Assembly: GCA_016702705.1 (NCBI GenBank)
Contig: JADJDM010000012.1
Location: 1-64,000 of the forward strand
Source of the DNA: Bacteroidota bacterium
Lineage (GTDB): Bacteria > Bacteroidota > Bacteroidia > B-17B0 > Aurantibacillaceae
Length of the DNA stretch: 64,000 nucleotides
Reading direction: 5' to 3'
This document shows positions 1 through 8,509 of the stretch, in pieces. The notes under the pieces are model-generated. The model was not told the DNA's origin. It did not search any database and saw only the letters and a list, made by a program, of their open reading frames with translations. Made by a program: the position numbers and the translations under genes. Each line of letters opens with the position of its first letter. Position 1 is the first letter of the stretch.

Positions 1-68
1 TTAGTCGCCTTCTTACAACAAATTTAAAAAAAGCGATTACACTTGTTTGCGCTTATCGCTAGTTAATC

Positions 69-719
69 TCAATGTGTGAACGCTAACCATTGAAGGTTTT
101 TGTCAACACATATTTTCAATTTATCTTTAAAATACTTCAGCAATTCTAATCGTTCATCATAATTGGAATTATCAAAATTTATTTCAGATTCATCGATATC
201 CAATTTTAAAAGCTCGTTGTATAAATAATTAACCTCTTCTTTTGAATAAGAACTAATTACTGGAAGTCATCAATGGAAGGGATGTCGAATATGCTTTCAG
301 CCTCCCAAAATCTCTCCATTGTGATTTTGAACCCCCTTTTCTTTGAGCAGTTCGTTTGCTTGATCGAAAAATATTTCCAGTGTAAAAATATCTCCTTCTT
401 TAGCTAGGAATGTGCCAAGCACCTCGCAAATTGACATTAGAGCGTAACCATATAAATCACCACTATATTCTAAACCACTACTTGGTGGTGTTTTTATCAA
501 GCCAAGAATTTTTTTTGTCTCCTGTCGATTGGATGGTTGGATATAATTAAAAATAATATCTTCTAGGCACTGATCATACTCTCCTTTTGAATATTGACTT
601 TCATAGACCTCATAAAGGTTTGTTTTTTTAGCATTATCAAAAAGTTCTTTATCTCTGCTTCCAAATACACTCTTCACTTTTTCAATATCAATTGCGAAAG
701 GTTGCGCTGAGTACCCCAT
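69..719 (-). pseudogene. hypothetical protein, two frameshifts
   Basis: Reading from 719 gives an N-terminus beginning MGYSAQPFAIDIEK and about 125 residues in one frame. The frame is lost near a run of five C (332-336 on the plus strand). A short second frame encodes ERFWEAESIFDIPSIDDF, then the original frame resumes near 258-264 and continues to a stop at 69-71 (C-terminus LQWLAFTH). The total length is a multiple of three, so one insertion and one deletion compensate. The intact product would be about 216 residues, soluble, with no signal peptide. The MGY-start layout reminds me of the small uncharacterised family DUF7691, but I am not certain. The breaks may be assembly errors like those elsewhere in the window. 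Confidence 0.55.
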
Positions 720-847
720 AAATCTTTGTTTTAGAATTGCCGCTGATTAATCACCAACGAATCCTTTAATTATTTACTTTACTGCCTATTATTTCTTCAC
801 TCAAATATATCCCAAATTCCTCAGAACAAAATCCTACACTTAAATTA

Positions 848-866
848 AAAATGTAAAATACATTTT
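848..866 (-). terminator. AT-rich hairpin, possible terminator
   Basis: An 8-bp inverted repeat, AAAATGTA / TACATTTT, is separated by three bases. It lies just downstream of the stop of the minus-strand lipoprotein gene ending at 884. On the minus strand the second arm runs into a short T run. The stem is A/T only, so termination strength is uncertain. Confidence 0.35.
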
Positions 867-883
867 AGAATTACAAATCCGCT

Positions 884-1649
884 TCAAAAATTCACACTAA
901 TCAATTCCGCTGTTGATCTCATCCAACCTGTTGAAGTACCAGTATATAACGAATCATTTCGAAAACTAACTTTTATTAAACCGTAAGCGCCATAATACTG
1001 ATAAATGATATTACTGGGAGAAGTGCCTAACTTAACTTGTAGTTTATGAGTAAAAAAAGTTCCCAACCCAATACTAACATACTCGCAATTTACCCAAAGC
1101 CTCTCAACATTTGATTGGGAATATACTCATGCGATCGCCAAGCTGTATTAAAAACGACAGGAGTTTTTGTAAGTTGTATTGCGCTATCTTTTGCAGTTAC
1201 CGAATCAACACCAAATAGCATTAAATCGGGATTCTTAACCCTTATACTTTTTTTATTTGATTGTTTAAATAACATAAATCACCGCCTCCAATACCTTCAT
1301 AAGCAACCATTTTTAATCCTGTGGAATCTTGCAAATAATACGCAACGGAAAAATTAATCAATGTATCGGTTGCCCAATTTTTTGTTTTTATTAGCACCTT
1401 ATGGCAAGTATCTCCATTAATAAGGGTATCTAATAAATGATTGTAGGATTTTCTATAAGTATTAATAATGGTATCTGTCCCAATAACTGAAATCGTTTCT
1501 GTTTTATAAACCCACTCTCTTCCAACACCAAAAGGATAAGGAGCTAATGCAACTACTTGTGTTGATGATGGTGTTTGAACATTAGGCTCATCCTTTTTAC
1601 AAGCGTAGCCCAGTAAAACACAAACCAGCAAAAACATATTGAATTTCAT
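884..1649 (-). pseudogene. putative lipoprotein, two frameshifts
   Basis: The protein starts at 1649 with a short signal peptide ending LLGYAC-KK, a plausible lipobox followed by charged residues, so a membrane-anchored lipoprotein is inferred. The first 130 residues are in one frame. The frame shifts in a run of seven T on the plus strand (1248-1254), continues as SIRVKNPDLMLFGVDS, shifts again around 1107-1117, and then runs as ERLWVNCEYVSIGLGTFF to a stop at 884. Together the pieces give about 255 residues. No family is recognised; the content is Thr/Asp-rich, typical of extracytoplasmic Bacteroidota proteins. Two frame changes in one non-essential gene fit either decay or indel errors. 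Confidence 0.55.
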
Positions 1650-1681
1650 AAATCTAAGCTAAGGAAAAAATTCTCTATAAA

Positions 1682-1716
1682 CAAAAATCCCCCGCTCAAT
1701 TAAGAACGAGGGATTT
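1682..1716 (-). terminator. Rho-independent terminator of hppA
   Basis: On the minus strand, AAATCCCTCGTTC and GAGCGGGGGATTT pair through a 13-bp stem with two G-U wobbles and a 6-base loop. A T-rich tail (TTTTGTTT) follows. It sits about 22 bases after the hppA stop codon. Confidence 0.75.
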
Positions 1717-1737
1717 CTAATTAATATTTAACCAAAT

Positions 1738-4533
1738 CTATTTAACAGCCTGCATTGCTTCAATAGTGAAGTTAATTGTAACCTCATCACCTAAGCTTCC
1801 ACCTTCTTCACCAATTTTGAAATCTTTACGAGAGATTTTTAGTTTACCTTCAAAACCTGCTACGTCAAATTTTCCATTCTCTTTCCAATCTTGTAATGAT
1901 TTACCCATGTATCTGAAAGGAACAGACATTTCTTTAGAAATACCTTTGATAGTTAATTTACCTTTTGCAACATAAGCAAACTCGCCAATTGCCATTGTGT
2001 CTTTCATTACTTCTGTAGCTTCGAAAGTCATTTTAGGATATTTAGCTGTTTCAAAGAAATCTTCTCCTTTTAAATGCTCATCACGCTTACCACTTTGTGT
2101 GTTAATTGTGTTTACATCAATTTGGAAAAACATTTTTGCACCTGCAGTGTTTTGTAAATTAACAAAACCACTATCAATTAAAATAGAACCGTTAGTTGTA
2201 GTAACAATATGACGAATTGCAAATCCAACAGAACTGTGAGCTCCATCAACTTCATACATTCCGTTTAATTCTGCAACATCTTTTTTGTTAGCGTTCATAA
2301 TGCTGTCGCACTCTGCTTTGCTAGAGCAAACATACTCTTGTCCGTTAATGTTGCATACTAGAATTTCAACTTTAATTTCAGATTTGCAGCATCCTTCTTC
2401 ACCTGAACAGCTTGAAGTACCAATACCAACAATATAAGGAGCAATAACTAAAGAAACGATTGACATTAATTTAATTAAGATGTTCATAGAAGGTCCTGAA
2501 GTATCTTTGAAAGGATCACCTACTGTATCACCAGTAACTGAAGCTTTATGTGGTTCAGATTTTTTGTAGAACATTTCACCGTTAATTAATACACCTTTTT
2601 CGAAAGATTTTTTAGCGTTATCCCAAGCACCACCTGCGTTAGATTGGAAAATACCCATTAACACACCTGATACAGTAACACCTGCTAACACACCACCTAA
2701 TACTTCTGGTCCGAAAACGAAACCAACAATAACTGGTGTGATTAAAGCAATAGCGCCTGGCATCATCATTTCACGGATAGAAGCTTTAGTAGAAATAGCT
2801 ACACACTTTTCGTATTCAGGTTTTGCTTTGTATTCCATAATACCTGGAATTTCGCGGAACTGACGACGAACCTCTTCAACCATGTCCATTGCTGCTCTAC
2901 CTACTGCTTGTATACACAATGCAGAGAAAATGAAAGGAATCATTGCACCAACAAATAAACCTGCTAATACATTTGCTTTGTAAATATCAATTGCATCAAT
3001 ACCAGCAATTCCAACGAATGCAGCAAATAATGCTAATGAAGTTAATGCAGCAGAAGCAATAGCGAAACCTTTACCTGTAGCTGCTGTAGTGTTACCTACT
3101 GCATCTAAGTTATCTGTACGCTCACGAACTTCAGGAGGTAATTGACTCATCTCAGCAATACCACCAGCGTTATCAGCAATAGGACCAAAAGCATCAATAG
3201 CTAATTGCATAGCAGTTGTTGCCATCATACCTGCTGCAGCAATAGCCACACCATATAAACCTGCGAAATAATAAGAACCCATGATACCAGCAGCCAATGT
3301 TAAGATTGGAATAACCGTTGATTTCATACCTACTGATAAACCACCAATGATGTTAGTAGCATGCCCTGTAGCTGATTGACGAATAATAGAAAGAACCGGT
3401 TTTTTACCCATTGCTGTGTAATACTCAGTAACGATACTCATAACAGCACCTACTACAGTTCCTACAACAATTGCCATAAACACACCCATTTTAGTAAATG
3501 TTTTATCACGTAAAGTAATGTCGCCATCAGGTAACATATACATTACTATAAAGTAAGAAGCAATAACTGTTAAAGCCATAGAAGCCCAGTTACCTAGGTT
3601 TAAAGCGTTTTGTACATTTGATTTATCATCTTTAATAGTAACGAACCAAGTACCTACGATTGAGAAAACAATACCTAAACCACAAATAACCATTGGTAAA
3701 AGGATTGGCGACATTCCACCAAAAGCATCTTTTACAATCATCTCTTGACCTAATACCATTGTAGCAAGAATAGTAGCTACATAAGAACCAAATAAATCGG
3801 CACCCATACCAGCAACGTCACCTACGTTATCACCTACGTTATCTGCAATAGTTGCAGGATTACGAACGTCATCTTCAGGAATACCTGCTTCAACTTTACC
3901 AACTAAGTCAGCTCCAACATCGGCAGCTTTAGTATAAATACCACCACCAACACGCGCAAATAAAGCGATTGATTCAGCACCTAAAGAGAAACCAGTTAAC
4001 ACTTCGATAGATGTTTTTACAGTGTTCTCACCTAAATCAGCAAACATTGCTAAGAAAGCGATGAACAAACCACCTAAACCTAATACAGCTAAACCAGCAA
4101 CTCCTAAGCCCATTACAGTACCACCTGTAAACGAAACTTTTAATGCTTGTTTTAAACTTGTACGAGCAGCTTGTGTAGTACGAACGTTAGCTTTAGTAGC
4201 TACCTTCATACCAATATAACCTGCAGTTGCAGAAAATACTGCACCTATAATAAAAGCAATTGAAATAATCCAACTTGAGTGAAGTTCTCTATCACCAATT
4301 TTATGAATTGTTCCTGAGTAAGCAAGTAATGCCGCTGCAAATACAACGAAAATACTTAACACTTTCCACTCTGCTTTTAAGAATGCCATTGCACCTTTAG
4401 CAATGTATCCTGCAAGTTCTTGCATGTTTGCATCACCTGCATCTTGTTTACTAACCCAAGCAGATTTAACTGCCATTACTAAGAGGCCTAAAATACCTAA
4501 TAGTGGTACTAAATAAATTACGAAATCGTTCAT
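1738..4533 (-). CDS. hppA: K+-dependent membrane pyrophosphatase fused to a YceI domain
   Basis: Residues 1-705 are a membrane-bound pyrophosphatase, which couples PPi hydrolysis to Na+ and/or H+ export. Visible are many membrane segments, the PPi/Mg-binding loops (DVGADLVGKVEAGIPEDD, NPATIADNVGDNVGDVAG, FGPIADNAGG) and GNTTAATGKG. The Ala in that last motif marks the K+-dependent class. Residues about 706-758 form a Cys-rich linker with six cysteines. Residues about 759-931 form a YceI-like lipocalin domain (MYEVDGAHSSVGFAIRH to the end), a family that binds isoprenoid or lipid-like ligands. The fusion is continuous, with no stop or signal peptide at the joint. In this family the C-terminus faces the periplasm, so YceI would be periplasmic. 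It is monocistronic, with its own promoter and terminator. Confidence 0.93.
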   Translation of the reverse strand: MNDFVIYLVPLLGILGLLVMAVKSAWVSKQDAGDANMQELAGYIAKGAMAFLKAEWKVLSIFVVFAAALLAYSGTIHKIGDRELHSSWIISIAFIIGAVFSATAGYIGMKVATKANVRTTQAARTSLKQALKVSFTGGTVMGLGVAGLAVLGLGGLFIAFLAMFADLGENTVKTSIEVLTGFSLGAESIALFARVGGGIYTKAADVGADLVGKVEAGIPEDDVRNPATIADNVGDNVGDVAGMGADLFGSYVATILATMVLGQEMIVKDAFGGMSPILLPMVICGLGIVFSIVGTWFVTIKDDKSNVQNALNLGNWASMALTVIASYFIVMYMLPDGDITLRDKTFTKMGVFMAIVVGTVVGAVMSIVTEYYTAMGKKPVLSIIRQSATGHATNIIGGLSVGMKSTVIPILTLAAGIMGSYYFAGLYGVAIAAAGMMATTAMQLAIDAFGPIADNAGGIAEMSQLPPEVRERTDNLDAVGNTTAATGKGFAIASAALTSLALFAAFVGIAGIDAIDIYKANVLAGLFVGAMIPFIFSALCIQAVGRAAMDMVEEVRRQFREIPGIMEYKAKPEYEKCVAISTKASIREMMMPGAIALITPVIVGFVFGPEVLGGVLAGVTVSGVLMGIFQSNAGGAWDNAKKSFEKGVLINGEMFYKKSEPHKASVTGDTVGDPFKDTSGPSMNILIKLMSIVSLVIAPYIVGIGTSSCSGEEGCCKSEIKVEILVCNINGQEYVCSSKAECDSIMNANKKDVAELNGMYEVDGAHSSVGFAIRHIVTTTNGSILIDSGFVNLQNTAGAKMFFQIDVNTINTQSGKRDEHLKGEDFFETAKYPKMTFEATEVMKDTMAIGEFAYVAKGKLTIKGISKEMSVPFRYMGKSLQDWKENGKFDVAGFEGKLKISRKDFKIGEEGGSLGDEVTINFTIEAMQAVK

Positions 4534-4603
4534 ACGTTTTTTTTATTTTGTTATTAATCTCTAATTCAAAAAGTTACAAGCTAACTCTCTAAAATTAGGG
4601 CTG

Positions 4604-4635
4604 CAAACATACGCAATCCCTATTGAATTTCAAAA
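4604..4635 (-). promoter_or_regulatory. hppA promoter (TTTG-N19-TATGTTTG)
   Basis: The minus strand carries TTTTG, 19 bases, then TATGTTTG (4604-4611). This matches the Bacteroidota primary-sigma consensus TTTG/TAnnTTTG. The box lies about 70 bases upstream of the hppA ATG. Confidence 0.7.
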
Positions 4636-4809
4636 TAGTACATGTTTTATAAAAATCTATGTATCAATTAGTTAATTCTGAAATTGGCATAAACTATTTT
4701 ATTCCTATTAATTATTGAGTTAATTATTACTTCCTTAAAGTTTTAATAGAGATCTGTTATTTGAAAAAACTTAATAAATCAGTATACCGTCCAAAAAATG
4801 CTATTTTCG

Positions 4810-4817
4810 TACCTTTG
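4810..4817 (+). promoter_or_regulatory. -7 box TACCTTTG for the glycosyltransferase
   Basis: TACCTTTG matches TAnnTTTG and lies 24 bases before the ATG at 4842. No clear -33 TTTG is seen at the usual distance. The rest of the 308-base divergent gap 4534-4841 shows only AT-rich sequence and the hppA promoter. Confidence 0.55.
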
Positions 4818-4841
4818 CCAACCATATTTGAATAAAATTTA

Positions 4842-6266
4842 ATGAACAAGAATTTTCACAGAAAATTATATTTACTTACTATCTCTGTAATAATAGTATT
4901 ACTTGTTCCGAATGTTTTTAGGCAAGGTTTGTTTATGGATGGATTGCAATATGCATGTGTATCCAAAAATTTTGCAAATGGAAAAGGAAGCTTTTGGTTT
5001 CCATATATTTCTCAGAGTTGGTGGTATTATGATAACTGGTTTTTAGAGCACCCACCACTATTCTATTTTCTAGAATCTTTCTTTTTTAAAATTTTTGGAG
5101 CAGTGTTTTATACCGAAAAATTATTTTGTTTGACACTAGCATTTCTAAATGCTTTCATCATTAATTCAATTTGGAGCATCACTGCAAAAAAATTCAATTT
5201 CGATTTAAAAAGTGGCTGGCTGGCAATACTATTTTGGATAATAATACCTATTAATTTCTGGGCCTATCAAAACAATGCAATTGAAACATTAGTAACAACG
5301 TTTGTTTTATTGGCAATTTTATTCAGTCTCAATGCTTTATTTAATAATAAATACTCCGTTGTGTACTTAATTTTAGCGGGAATAGCTATTTTTTTGGCAA
5401 CACTTTCAAAAGGAATTCCAGGTCTTTTTCCACTTTCAATTATTCCATTATACTTTTTATTTTTCAAAAGTCAAAGCATTTACAAAACATCCTTATACTT
5501 TCTTCTTGTACTTTCAATTCCAATATTGATTTATTCATGCTTAATACTCTTTGTTCCAGCCGCCAAAGAAAGCCTTTTGTTTTATTGGAAATACCGCTTA
5601 TTGCATCGCATCGCCAATCCACCAGAAGGAGAATATAGATTATTTACATTAGTTGGATTATTTCAAGAATTAATTCCTTTATTTGTTGTTGGCATAATAA
5701 TTTATCTGGGCAAACGAAAATCGACTTGGTCTATTAACAATAACAATAAAGTGTTTTGGTTTTTTATTTGTGTCGGACTTAGCGGAGTTTTGCCATTAAT
5801 GGTAACGCTAGTACAAAAAAAGTTTTACTTTGTACCTGCGCTTCCCCTGTTTGCAATTGCCTTAACAAGTCTTTTATCAATTCGTATTCAATCTTTTCTT
5901 GATAAATTAAAAGAAAATAAATCCACTAGTAAATTCATTTTTGTCATGTCATTAACTATCATAATTGGAACACTTTTATTCTCTTGGTTAAATTTTGGAG
6001 GTTACTGCAGAGACGAATTAGCACAAAGGGAAGTAAATAGTATGGGAAAAATGATTAGCAATGAAACTAAGGTAAGTGTTGAGAGTAAATCATTTTATGA
6101 AGACTGGAGTTTACAATTTTATTTATTACGTAATTTTGATGTTAGCATTGAGCCGCTTGATAAGCCTAGGAAATATTTTATTACGACCACAACGATTCCC
6201 GATACAACTGTTTGGACTCAAATTAAACTCCCCACAAAAAAATACTCTTTATACAAACTCAAATAA
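4842..6266 (+). CDS. GT39-family glycosyltransferase, integral membrane
   Basis: This 474-residue protein is almost entirely hydrophobic, with roughly ten membrane helices. Near the N-terminus it has the ArnT/PMT-type signature region MDGLQYACVSKNFANGKGSFW, a catalytic Asp in the first periplasmic loop, followed by FLEHPPLFYFLESFFF. It fits the GT-C fold family that moves a sugar from a polyprenyl-phosphate carrier onto a protein or lipid A at the periplasmic face. The acceptor cannot be told from sequence. The gene stands alone, with its own -7 box upstream and convergent to the next gene. The C-terminal 80 residues are a small soluble tail. Confidence 0.82.
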   Translation: MNKNFHRKLYLLTISVIIVLLVPNVFRQGLFMDGLQYACVSKNFANGKGSFWFPYISQSWWYYDNWFLEHPPLFYFLESFFFKIFGAVFYTEKLFCLTLAFLNAFIINSIWSITAKKFNFDLKSGWLAILFWIIIPINFWAYQNNAIETLVTTFVLLAILFSLNALFNNKYSVVYLILAGIAIFLATLSKGIPGLFPLSIIPLYFLFFKSQSIYKTSLYFLLVLSIPILIYSCLILFVPAAKESLLFYWKYRLLHRIANPPEGEYRLFTLVGLFQELIPLFVVGIIIYLGKRKSTWSINNNNKVFWFFICVGLSGVLPLMVTLVQKKFYFVPALPLFAIALTSLLSIRIQSFLDKLKENKSTSKFIFVMSLTIIIGTLLFSWLNFGGYCRDELAQREVNSMGKMISNETKVSVESKSFYEDWSLQFYLLRNFDVSIEPLDKPRKYFITTTTIPDTTVWTQIKLPTKKYSLYKLK

Positions 6267-6332
6267 ATTGCTTAACATCATAAAAGCGCAATTGGTTAAA
6301 AAAATGTGTTTTTAAAGTTACTTGTTCTATTA

Positions 6333-6417
6333 AATCTTCTTCAGAAGATTCAAATTACAGAATAAATTGATTCTCCCTAATTAAAATGCGAAATTCGTGA
6401 TTCTAATTCAATTAGAA
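6333..6417. terminator. two AT-rich inverted repeats in a convergent gap
   Basis: AATCTTCT/AGAAGATT (6333-6350) and TTCTAATT/AATTAGAA (6401-6417) are perfect 8-bp inverted repeats. They lie between the convergent genes ending at 6266 and 6420, so they probably serve as transcription end structures. Neither has a long T tract. Confidence 0.4.
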
Positions 6418-6419
6418 AA

Positions 6420-6841
6420 TTACCAAAAACTATCTAAACTCGCATTTAATGAGTTCAGTATTTCACTGTCTTTGTCAGTAGCACTTGTATCCCAACAAAT
6501 TCGAATAAGTTGATTTCCCTTTTTATATTCGAGAACATTATAATTTTGAATTAAGTTTTGGTCAAGCAATTTCTCATCAAGTGATTTAATTGAAGCAAGA
6601 TTTGCTTTGTCCAATTTTTTAAAATAAGAACTTACTAATTTCGCATCCTGCTTATAGGCATACTCCCACTTGTAACTCAACGAATCATTAAAATCAAAGT
6701 AAACCATTTTGCTCACTTTAAAAACATAATGACCCCAGTTTTACCTACAAAACCGCGCGCCACATAATCACCTTGCTCTGGTGGTTTTTGAGAAAACATT
6801 GCAAGTGAAATAAAACAGAATAATACAAATAGTTTTTTCAT
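6420..6841 (-). CDS. small secreted hypothetical protein (one frameshift)
   Basis: The start at 6841 gives a signal peptide (MKKLFVLFCFISLAMFSQ) and 15-20 residues of mature protein. The frame then breaks at a run of four C on the plus strand (6733-6736). Adding one base restores VGKTGGHYVFKVSKMVYFDF and the rest of the reading frame to 6420, giving about 140 residues. The downstream fragment read on its own would need a GTG start and would lack any export signal. No family is recognised. It ends convergently with the glycosyltransferase and lies directly before dxr on the same strand, with only 8 bases between. Confidence 0.6.
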
Positions 6842-6849
6842 TGTTTTTT

Positions 6850-7990
6850 TTAAATAAGGGAAGATGCTATTAAACGCGTTTCTTTATCGCAAGCCACATA
6901 ATCATCGTAACTTGGTTTTGCAACAAAATTAATTTTACTCATGGTATTTGCAATCACATCACTCATTTGCAAGAAACCTACTTTATCTTTTAAAAATGCT
7001 TCAACCACAACTTCGTTTGCTGCATTTAGCACACATGGCATGTTTCCGCCTTTGTTTAAAGCATCAAATGCTAAACTTAAATTTTGGAAAGTTTCCATAT
7101 CTGGTTTTTCAAAACTCAAATTCGGAAAATTCATAAAATCGAAACGAGGGAAATCACTATGAATTCTTTCTGGATAAGCTAAAGCATATTGAATAGGCAA
7201 CTTCATATCAGGCAAACCCATTTGTGCTTTCATGCTACCATCGTTAAACTGCACAATGCTATGAATGATACTTTGTGGGTGTACAATTACATCTATTTCA
7301 CTAGGCTTTAAACTAAACAACCACTTTGCTTCAATTACTTCAAGTCCCTTATTCATAAGACTTGCAGAGTCGATAGTAATTTTTGCGCCCATTACCCAAT
7401 TTGGGTGTTTAAGTGCTTGCTCTTTTTTAACTGTGCTTAAAAAGTTTTTATCTTTCCCTCTAAATGGTCCGCCACTTGCGGTTAAATAAATTTTTTCGAT
7501 TGTATTATCAAACTCACCTGCCAAGCATTGGAAAGATAGCTGAGTGCTCGCTATCTACTGGATAAATATTTACTGCATTATCAAAAGCCAATTTGGTAAC
7601 AATGTCACCTGCAACAACAAGTGTTTCTTTATTAGCAAGGGCAATTGCTTTTTTAAATTTAATAGCATTAATAGTAGAAGCTAAACCCGCATAACCAACA
7701 ATTGCGGTAAGCACGATGTCGATGGTTTCCATCTCTACAATTTGCTCAAGTGCTTTTGCGCCTGCATACACTTTTATATCATGAGAAAATAAAACATCTT
7801 TAACCTCTTTGTATTTTGTTTCATCAACAATTACAACAGCGTTCGGTTTAAACTCTAAAGCTTGTTTTATTAATAATTCTGAATTTGAGTTTGCAACCAA
7901 CACCTCTACAACAAAATGTTGCGGGTTAGCACGAATTACTTCTAATGCTTGAGTACCAATACTGCCAGTACTTCCAAGAATGGCCCACAT
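6850..7990 (-). CDS. dxr: 1-deoxy-D-xylulose 5-phosphate reductoisomerase (one frameshift)
   Basis: Dxr (IspC) makes 2-C-methyl-D-erythritol 4-phosphate, the committed step of the MEP isoprenoid pathway. The N-terminal NADPH fold is clear (ILGSTGSIGTQALEVI), as are KETLVVAG, VDSEHSAIF, the flexible loop region LTASGGPFRGK, MNKGLEVIEAKWLF and VIVHPQSIIHS. The frame breaks at about 7530 where GG (plus strand) should probably be G; removing one base gives the expected IFQCLAGEF. The repaired length is 379 residues, normal for the family. An intact ispG lies at 34-36 kb, so the cell relies on this pathway and an assembly error is the likeliest cause. The start codon overlaps the end of the rhodanese frame. 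Confidence 0.9.
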
Positions 7991-8403
7991 GTTTTAATTT
8001 CTTTTCTTCCATTCTTATTTAACTCAATTTCTAAGTTTGCTTTTTTCCAAGCACTAAATCCACCCGTTAAATTAACAACGTTTTTAAAACCTTTCTTAAC
8101 TAATATTTCTGCTGCATCTGCACTTCTTCCTCCACCTGCACAATAAACATAATATGTTTTTTTCTTATCTAATTTATCAGCTTCTTTTTCAAAATCAACA
8201 GCTAAAAAATCAATTTCGGTGGCACCTTTAATTTTGCCTTTTTTAATTTCATCAGGGGTACGTAAATCAATTAGAACGCCCTTTTTCTTCGTCATCATTT
8301 TTTGGAAATCCAATGGACTTTCATTTTTATATCCAGTTTTTTGTGCAAGCATTGTACTTGCCGTAACCAATAACATAAACAATACAACAATTCCCTTTTT
8401 CAT
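7942..8403 (-). CDS. secreted rhodanese-like protein
   Basis: A signal peptide (MKKGIVVLFMLLVTASTMLAQ) precedes a single rhodanese domain. The active-site loop CAGGGR follows YYVY, and the usual VLIDLRTPDEIKKG and GGFSAWKKAN segments are present. It probably transfers sulfane sulfur, or acts as a sulfur carrier, in the periplasm. The frame runs 49 bases into dxr, which is unusual. A one-base deletion in the AAAA run near 8009-8012 would instead end the protein at a TAA directly before the dxr ATG, as GRKRN-stop. The real C-terminus is therefore probably about 14 residues shorter. Confidence 0.8.
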   Translation of the reverse strand: MKKGIVVLFMLLVTASTMLAQKTGYKNESPLDFQKMMTKKKGVLIDLRTPDEIKKGKIKGATEIDFLAVDFEKEADKLDKKKTYYVYCAGGGRSADAAEILVKKGFKNVVNLTGGFSAWKKANLEIELNKNGRKEIKTCGPFLEVLAVLVLKH

Positions 8404-8495
8404 TTTCTTTAATTTTGGTCAAATTTAACCTTAATAAGTGTAAAAAGAAAGCCTGAACATGGCATTTAACACAAGCGGGGCAACAATTATTCTTT

Positions 8496-8503
8496 TACCT
8501 TTG
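8496..8503 (+). promoter_or_regulatory. -7 box TACCTTTG immediately before the ABC exporter start
   Basis: TACCTTTG ends six bases before the ATG at 8510. If used as in other Bacteroidota, transcription would begin at or next to the start codon. Confidence 0.45.
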
Positions 8504-8509
8504 TGGCTG

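Noticed and set aside
3100..3140. Possibility that hppA and yceI were fused only by an indel
   Set aside because: The frame from the pump through the linker to the YceI domain is uninterrupted, and the YceI part has no signal peptide or start of its own, as would be expected for a separate gene. Kept as a finding, but a frame artefact is judged less likely.
4022..4219. Plus-strand open frames lying opposite hppA, dxr, ccoNO and other long genes
   Set aside because: They are antisense shadows of strong coding frames, with no start signals or family features of their own.
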